Of a stretch of DNA of 64,000 nt, positions 59,793-64,000 are shown piece by piece. Position 1 is the first letter of the stretch; every line of letters starts with the position of its first letter. The notes beneath the pieces were generated by a model. That model did no database searches. It saw nothing but the letters and a program-made list of their open reading frames with translations, and was not told where the DNA came from. The translations under genes and the position numbers were made by a program. Location of the stretch: assembly GCA_040403555.1 (NCBI GenBank), contig JBBAKN010000001.1, forward strand, positions 124,001-188,000, in the 5' to 3' direction. The stretch is from JAIPAN01 sp040403555 (GTDB taxonomy: Bacteria; Bacteroidota; Bacteroidia; Sphingobacteriales; Sphingobacteriaceae).

Positions 59793-60818
59793 TTAATTTT
59801 GTGCTATGCCTTTATTAATAGCTTTAATTAAGCCCGGGCCTTCGTAAATAAAGCCGGTATACACCTGAACCAGACTGGCACCTGCCTTTAACTTTTCGAG
59901 TGCATCTTCGGCAGAGTGAATGCCACCCACGCCAATAATTGGAAATGCATTTTTAGATTTTTTACATAGGTAGGCAATTACCTCGGTAGCACGTTGGCTC
60001 AGTGGCTTTCCGCTGAGGCCTCCAGCTTCATCTGTTACTGTCTTAGGGGAAGCCAAGCCCTCACGATTTAAGGTAGTATTGGTGGCTATTAAGCCAGCAA
60101 TTTTGCTTTCTAATACAATGTCTACAATATCATCTAATTGAGCATCGCTTAAATCGGGAGCAATTTTTAACAAAATAGGTTTAGATAAACCACCTTTATT
60201 ATTGCGCATTTGCAAAGTTTTAAGAATATGTGTTAAGGGCTCTTTCTCTTGCAATTCACGCAAACCGGGCGTATTGGGTGAACTCACATTCACTACAAAA
60301 TAATCCACCACATCAAATAAACGATCAAAACAAATCACATAATCGTCTACCGCCTTATCGTTTGGCGTGACTTTATTCTTGCCAATATTTCCACCAATAA
60401 TCAATCCATTTCGTTTTACTCGGCTTAGTCGATCGGCTACCACATCAACCCCTTGGTTGTTAAAACCCATGCGATTGATTAAGCCTTCATCGGCAGGCAA
60501 ACGGAACATACGAGGTTCAGGGTTTCCGGGCTGAAGTAAGGGCGTTACGGTTCCTATTTCTATAAAACCAAAACCAAAACTGGCTAAATCTTCTATATAC
60601 TCTGCATTTTTATCGAAACCTGCAGCTAAGCCCACCGGATTTTTAAAGGATAAGCCAAATACTTCTTTAGCCAATTTAGGGTCATTAAAGGTGAACACCG
60701 ATTGTATAGCCTTTCTAAAAACACCAATAGAACACGTTGCTTTTAGCCCTGCCATTACCCAATGGTGAACTCGTTCTGGAGAAATTAAAAAAAGAATGCG
60801 TTTAACAAGGTTGTACAT
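59793..60818 (-). CDS. pyrD: Dihydroorotate dehydrogenase (quinone), class 2
   Basis: Membrane-attached FMN enzyme of pyrimidine synthesis, 341 aa. Class 2 features are the N-terminal helical extension (1-45, SPERVHHWVMAGL), KNPVGLAAGFDKNAEYI, ESPEPRMFRLP-like as GNPEPRMFRLPADEGLINRMGFNN (in part), VNVSSPNTPGLRELQ with catalytic Ser, and IGVGGIHSAEDALEKLKAGASL, split GVGGIHSAEDAL. It passes electrons to the quinone pool, so a respiratory chain is implied. Monocistronic. Confidence 0.96.
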   Translation of the reverse strand: MYNLVKRILFLISPERVHHWVMAGLKATCSIGVFRKAIQSVFTFNDPKLAKEVFGLSFKNPVGLAAGFDKNAEYIEDLASFGFGFIEIGTVTPLLQPGNPEPRMFRLPADEGLINRMGFNNQGVDVVADRLSRVKRNGLIIGGNIGKNKVTPNDKAVDDYVICFDRLFDVVDYFVVNVSSPNTPGLRELQEKEPLTHILKTLQMRNNKGGLSKPILLKIAPDLSDAQLDDIVDIVLESKIAGLIATNTTLNREGLASPKTVTDEAGGLSGKPLSQRATEVIAYLCKKSKNAFPIIGVGGIHSAEDALEKLKAGASLVQVYTGFIYEGPGLIKAINKGIAQN

Positions 60819-60890
60819 GCCGTAAAAATAGGACTTTAGATTGAATTGATAACAATTGCCAATCAGATACGTATATTGTGAAAAATAATT

Positions 60891-61493
60891 ATGAAACTTC
60901 TTAAAACTAGTCTTTGCTTTTTTCTTTTAGTGTTGAGTGTATCCGCTCAGGCTCAAAATTGGGATATTCGTCTATTAGACAAGTTGAATAGTGCACCCCA
61001 AGCACAAGATAAAACTTGGCAATTTGTTTCGAATAACTCAGGGACAATAGATATTGCTTTACCCATAGGTTTGGTAATAACTGGATATCTAAAGCATAAT
61101 GATGTTCTTAGAAATAAAGGTGCCGAAATGAGTGTCTCCTACTTAGCTACTGCAATTCTCACCCAAACGCTTAAAAATACAATCCGCAGAACTAGGCCAT
61201 TTGAGGCCTATCCGGATTTAATTTTCAAAAAAGGTACTGGTGGAAATTATTCCATGCCATCGGGGCACACCTCTTCGGCATTTTCTACCGCCACCTCACT
61301 AAGTTTAAACTTCCCGAAATGGTACGTAGTTGCACCTGCCTATACCTATGCAGCGGCCGTGGGTTACTCACGCATGTATTTGGGTGTGCATTACCCGAGC
61401 GATGTACTTGTAGGTGCACTACTCGGTTCTGGCACCGCTTATCTTACTTGGAAAATAAATAAAAAGTTACAAAACAAACGAAAAAACAGGTAA
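60891..61493 (+). CDS. PAP2-family phosphatase with signal peptide
   Basis: Exported PAP2 protein of 200 aa. A signal peptide or anchor (1-21, VSAQA-Q) is followed by the complete phosphatase signature: KNTIRRTRP (motif 1), PSGHTSSAF (motif 2) and SRMYLGVHYPSD (motif 3). Unlike the PAP2 at 48.0 kb, no motif residue is changed. It may act on lipid A, PG or lipid carrier phosphates at the envelope. It precedes the ABC-F gene by 31 bp. Confidence 0.9.
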   Translation: MKLLKTSLCFFLLVLSVSAQAQNWDIRLLDKLNSAPQAQDKTWQFVSNNSGTIDIALPIGLVITGYLKHNDVLRNKGAEMSVSYLATAILTQTLKNTIRRTRPFEAYPDLIFKKGTGGNYSMPSGHTSSAFSTATSLSLNFPKWYVVAPAYTYAAAVGYSRMYLGVHYPSDVLVGALLGSGTAYLTWKINKKLQNKRKNR

Positions 61494-61524
61494 TTAAGCA
61501 TGTTTTTCGTATTTTCGCGGCTTC

Positions 61525-63438
61525 ATGATCGCAATAAACAACTTAACCTTCGAGATTGGCGCTAGAGCCTTATACGACGATGCCAACTGGCACATTAAAC
61601 CAGGCGAAAAAATTGGACTTATTGGTGCCAACGGAACCGGTAAAACTACTCTTCTTAAAATTATTGTAGGCGATTATACAGCAACCAGCGGAACTATTTC
61701 TATGGCAAAGGATCTTAAAATGGGATACCTGAACCAAGATTTACTCTCCTCACAAGTAGATAACACCATTTTACATGTAGCCATGGAGGCGTTTGAACGC
61801 CAAAACCAATTGCACTATGAAATTGAAAGCTTATTAAAAAAACTGGAAACCGATTATTCTGAAGACCTATTGCATAAACTAAGCGATAAACAACACGAAT
61901 TTGAAGCACTAGATGGTTACAATATTGAATACCGGGCACACGAAATTTTAGCCGGTTTAGGTTTTTCTGATGCCGATACCCGTCGTCAGCTTTCTGAATT
62001 TTCTGGAGGTTGGCGCATGCGGGTTATTCTTGCCAAAATACTCTTACAAACACCAGATATTTTATTACTCGATGAGCCTACTAACCACTTGGATTTACCA
62101 TCCATTAAATGGCTAGAAGGCTATTTACAAGCTTTTGAGGGCGCCATCGTTATTGTATCTCACGATAGGTATTTTTTAGATCGTGTGGTAAATAAAATTG
62201 TAGAATCTCGTAAAGGAAAATTAATCCCGTATGCCGGAAATTATTCGTTTTATGTAGAAGAAAAGGGGCTTAGAGAAGAAATTCAAAGCGGACAATACAA
62301 AAATCAACAAGCAAAAATTAAGCAAGAAGAAAAGCTAATTGAACGCTTTAGAGCCAAAGCTAGTAAAGCCAAAATGGCGCAATCGCGAATTAAAGCCCTG
62401 GAACGAATGGAACGTGTGGATGATGTAGATGACGATAACCCTAGTGTAAATTTCAGCTTTAAATTCAGTAAACAATCGGGCCGCCATGTTATTCGAATGG
62501 AGCACGTTTCCAAATCGTATCCGAACTTACCTATTCTAACAAAAACTACCGCCACCATTGAAAAAGGTGATAAAATTGCATTAATAGGTGCCAATGGCCG
62601 TGGTAAATCGACCTTGTTGCGTATTATTGCCTCAGCTGATAAGAAATATGAAGGGCGCTGCGAAACCGGGCATAACGTAACTCAAACCTTTTTTGCACAA
62701 CATCAGCTAGAAGCACTCCACCTGGATAATACTATTTTAAACGAATTACAGACCTTTGCGCCAAAACATACCGAAACGGAATTACGCTCTATTTTGGGTT
62801 GTTTCTTATTCACCGGCGATGATGTATTTAAACGGATAAAAGTACTTTCAGGAGGCGAAAAATCGAGGGTAGCCTTGGCTAAAGCCCTTACCGCTGATGC
62901 CAACTTTTTAATTCTCGATGAGCCCACCAACCACTTAGATATTCAATCGGTAAACATCTTGATACAAGCCTTAAAGCAATACGAAGGCACCTTTATTGTG
63001 GTTTCCCACGACCGTTATTTATTAGATAATGTGGCTAATAAAATTTGGTATATTGAAGATCAGCAAATTAAAGAGTACCCAGGCACCTACGCCGAGTACG
63101 AAGAATGGCTAGCCAAGCGTCCGAGCAAACCAACTAATTTGGCTACTGAACCACCAAAGGAAACTAAAAAAGTTGAAAATGCTCCCATGCAAGAAGATAA
63201 CAACAAGATGCTAAAAAAATTGAATCAAGAAATTGGTACCTTGGAGGAAAGTCTTGCTAGCTTAAAAGAGGATTTAAGTGAAATTGAAAATTCGCTTGCC
63301 AAGCCCGAAATTTATGGTGATGTTTCAAAACTTTCGGAGCATACCACACGTTATGAAGAAGTAAAAAGTACGCTTAACCAAACAAAAGTAGCATGGGAAG
63401 CATTGGCCGAACAAATTCTAGAATTAGAATCCTGCTAA
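61525..63438 (+). CDS. ABC-F family ATPase (second copy, YheS/YkpA/Uup-like)
   Basis: Soluble twin-ABC protein of 637 aa. Walker A ANGTGKTT and ANGRGKST, signatures EFSGGWRMR and VLSGGEKSR, Walker B LLLLDEPTNHLD and FLILDEPTNHLD. The linker (about 245-300) is rich in Lys/Gln, AKMAQSRIKALERMERV, and the C-terminal region (about 545-637) is coiled coil. It resembles the YheS/Uup group and binds ribosomes by analogy. It differs clearly from the ABC-F at 57.4 kb. The next gene starts 46 bp inside its 3' end. Confidence 0.92.
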   Translation: MIAINNLTFEIGARALYDDANWHIKPGEKIGLIGANGTGKTTLLKIIVGDYTATSGTISMAKDLKMGYLNQDLLSSQVDNTILHVAMEAFERQNQLHYEIESLLKKLETDYSEDLLHKLSDKQHEFEALDGYNIEYRAHEILAGLGFSDADTRRQLSEFSGGWRMRVILAKILLQTPDILLLDEPTNHLDLPSIKWLEGYLQAFEGAIVIVSHDRYFLDRVVNKIVESRKGKLIPYAGNYSFYVEEKGLREEIQSGQYKNQQAKIKQEEKLIERFRAKASKAKMAQSRIKALERMERVDDVDDDNPSVNFSFKFSKQSGRHVIRMEHVSKSYPNLPILTKTTATIEKGDKIALIGANGRGKSTLLRIIASADKKYEGRCETGHNVTQTFFAQHQLEALHLDNTILNELQTFAPKHTETELRSILGCFLFTGDDVFKRIKVLSGGEKSRVALAKALTADANFLILDEPTNHLDIQSVNILIQALKQYEGTFIVVSHDRYLLDNVANKIWYIEDQQIKEYPGTYAEYEEWLAKRPSKPTNLATEPPKETKKVENAPMQEDNNKMLKKLNQEIGTLEESLASLKEDLSEIENSLAKPEIYGDVSKLSEHTTRYEEVKSTLNQTKVAWEALAEQILELESC

Positions 63439-64000
63439 AAACTGGATTAACCTTACTTTTTATAACGCTATGCAGCCTTGCTTGGGGCCAAAAAAAGGCG
63501 AAATTAATGCCATTATCTGCTCCAGAGCAGGTCTATAGCTACGAAAATGCAACCTATATTCCTGAAATACGTACGGTAGAATTTTACAACCGAAACAAAG
63601 AACAATCCTTCCCCGTATATACTTTAAATTCTTCAGAAGAACTCCTGTTGTGTTTCGACGATTTGCGCCCCGGAATTCGCTCGTTATACTATAGCGTAGA
63701 ACACTGCGATGCCGAGTGGAATAGCAGTCGCCTCTCTCCAATAGAGTATTTAGAAAGCTTTCCCGAGGAGCGTATTACTGACTATCGTTCTTCTTTTAAT
63801 ACCCTCCAAAAATACACGCATTACGAAGTCATTCTGCCAAATTTTAGCATCAAACCAAAACTATCCGGTAATTATTTACTTAAAGTTTATGAAGATGCCA
63901 ACCCACGTAAAATACTGCTAACTAGGCAGTTTTATGTAGAAAGTAAGCATGTTAGCATTCAGGCTGAACTGGTCCGTTCTTCAAACATATCGGCAAGAAA
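63393..64000 (+). CDS. T9SS plug protein (DUF5103 family), N-terminal part
   Basis: Open frame running off the window edge, 202 codons from ATG 63393. The signal peptide LLKTGLTLLFITLCSLAWGQ ends near residue 33. The mature start ENATYIPEIRTVEFYN and CFDDLRPGIRSLYYSVEHCD, split as DDLRPGIRSLYY and VEHCDAEWN, match the type IX secretion system plug protein family (DUF5103), which blocks the open end of the SprA translocon in the periplasm. The start lies inside the ABC-F gene (46 bp overlap); ATC/CTG codons at 63429-63434 are alternatives. A plug implies a T9SS in this organism. Confidence 0.82.
   Translation, partial: MGSIGRTNSRIRILLKTGLTLLFITLCSLAWGQKKAKLMPLSAPEQVYSYENATYIPEIRTVEFYNRNKEQSFPVYTLNSSEELLLCFDDLRPGIRSLYYSVEHCDAEWNSSRLSPIEYLESFPEERITDYRSSFNTLQKYTHYEVILPNFSIKPKLSGNYLLKVYEDANPRKILLTRQFYVESKHVSIQAELVRSSNISAR

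Noticed and set aside
57396..63438. The two ABC-F genes as a recent tandem duplication or antibiotic-resistance cassette
   Set aside because: They differ clearly in linker and C-terminal region, lie on opposite strands with other genes between, and look like long-separated housekeeping paralogues.
63460..63741. Minus-strand frame of 93 codons near the right edge
   Set aside because: The plus strand carries the signal peptide and T9SS plug family sequence over the same bases; the minus frame is its shadow.

Overview
The window reads as ordinary core chromosome of a Bacteroidetes/Bacteroidota bacterium, most likely of the Sphingobacteriales/Cytophagales side. AT-rich DNA (about 40% GC by eye) carries a dense set of phylum-typical genes: fused SecDF, long-form NusB, Rho with an acidic N-terminal insertion, the PUR-type protein DUF3276, DUF2851, DUF4254, a lipoprotein Omp85 (TamL), a Tgt without its zinc cysteines, a leucine-dehydrogenase-type enzyme and the start of a type IX secretion (T9SS) plug protein. 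Fourteen start regions carry an exact match to TAnnTTTG, the Bacteroidetes sigma-A -7 element, so even the promoters have the phylum signature. I see no insertion sequence, prophage, CRISPR array, rRNA operon or integrative element.

Layout. 1-8.2 kb is mostly minus strand: the N-terminus of a GH20 hexosaminidase, trxB, tRNA-Leu(GAG) on the plus strand, the ftsK-lolA-small protein-MBL hydrolase operon, then pyrF-DUF2851. 8.4-20.6 kb: rho-pssA-purS (+), folK-HPt (-), sppA (+), PolX-DUF4254-GT9 (+), an outer-membrane barrel protein (+), GT2-rsmG-dprA (-). 20.8-34.4 kb is mainly plus strand: tgt-lptF/G-eamA, a large peptidase-like/beta-propeller/outer-membrane protein with lapA, ispE (-), thyA-dfrA, secDF, and a MarR-ferredoxin reductase-ferredoxin cassette. 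34.4-41.3 kb: fbaA-GNAT (-), accD-alkB (+), then a minus-strand run of a PhnA-like protein, tRNA-Arg(CCG), ychF, DUF3276 and an MsbA-like exporter. 41.4-49.3 kb: leucine dehydrogenase, nusB, DUF1573, yajC, ybbR, coaE, MBL exonuclease, MarR (+), then methyltransferase-PAP2-ZIP (-). 49.4-64 kb: glmM-cysteine desulfurase-patatin/Omp85 (+), tamL (-), an rRNA methyltransferase (+), ABC-F (-), tRNA-Cys(GCA) with a 59-codon basic protein (+), pyrD (-), PAP2, a second ABC-F and the T9SS plug protein (+).

The genes serve housekeeping. Envelope biogenesis is strongest: LolA, LptF/G, heptosyltransferase, YajC/SecDF, TamL, MsbA-like exporter, two PAP2 phosphatases, PssA and GlmM. Nucleotide/folate metabolism follows (PyrF, PyrD, PurS, ThyA, DHFR, FolK), with RNA maturation and translation (Tgt, RsmG, TrmH-type, NusB, Rho, ABC-F, YchF). 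Genes are tightly packed, with 1-46 bp overlaps, including convergent overlaps of stop codons and one divergent overlap of start codons.

I did not find an obviously new multi-gene system. The items most worth a second look are the HExxH + propeller + barrel protein at 24.2 kb, the apparent tRNA-Cys/small-protein co-transcript at 59.4 kb, the PolX homologue with an altered polymerase site, the zinc-less Tgt, the TamL and patatin-Omp85 pair, and -7 boxes so close to start codons that leaderless mRNAs are implied. All family names rest on reading the sequences; no search was run.
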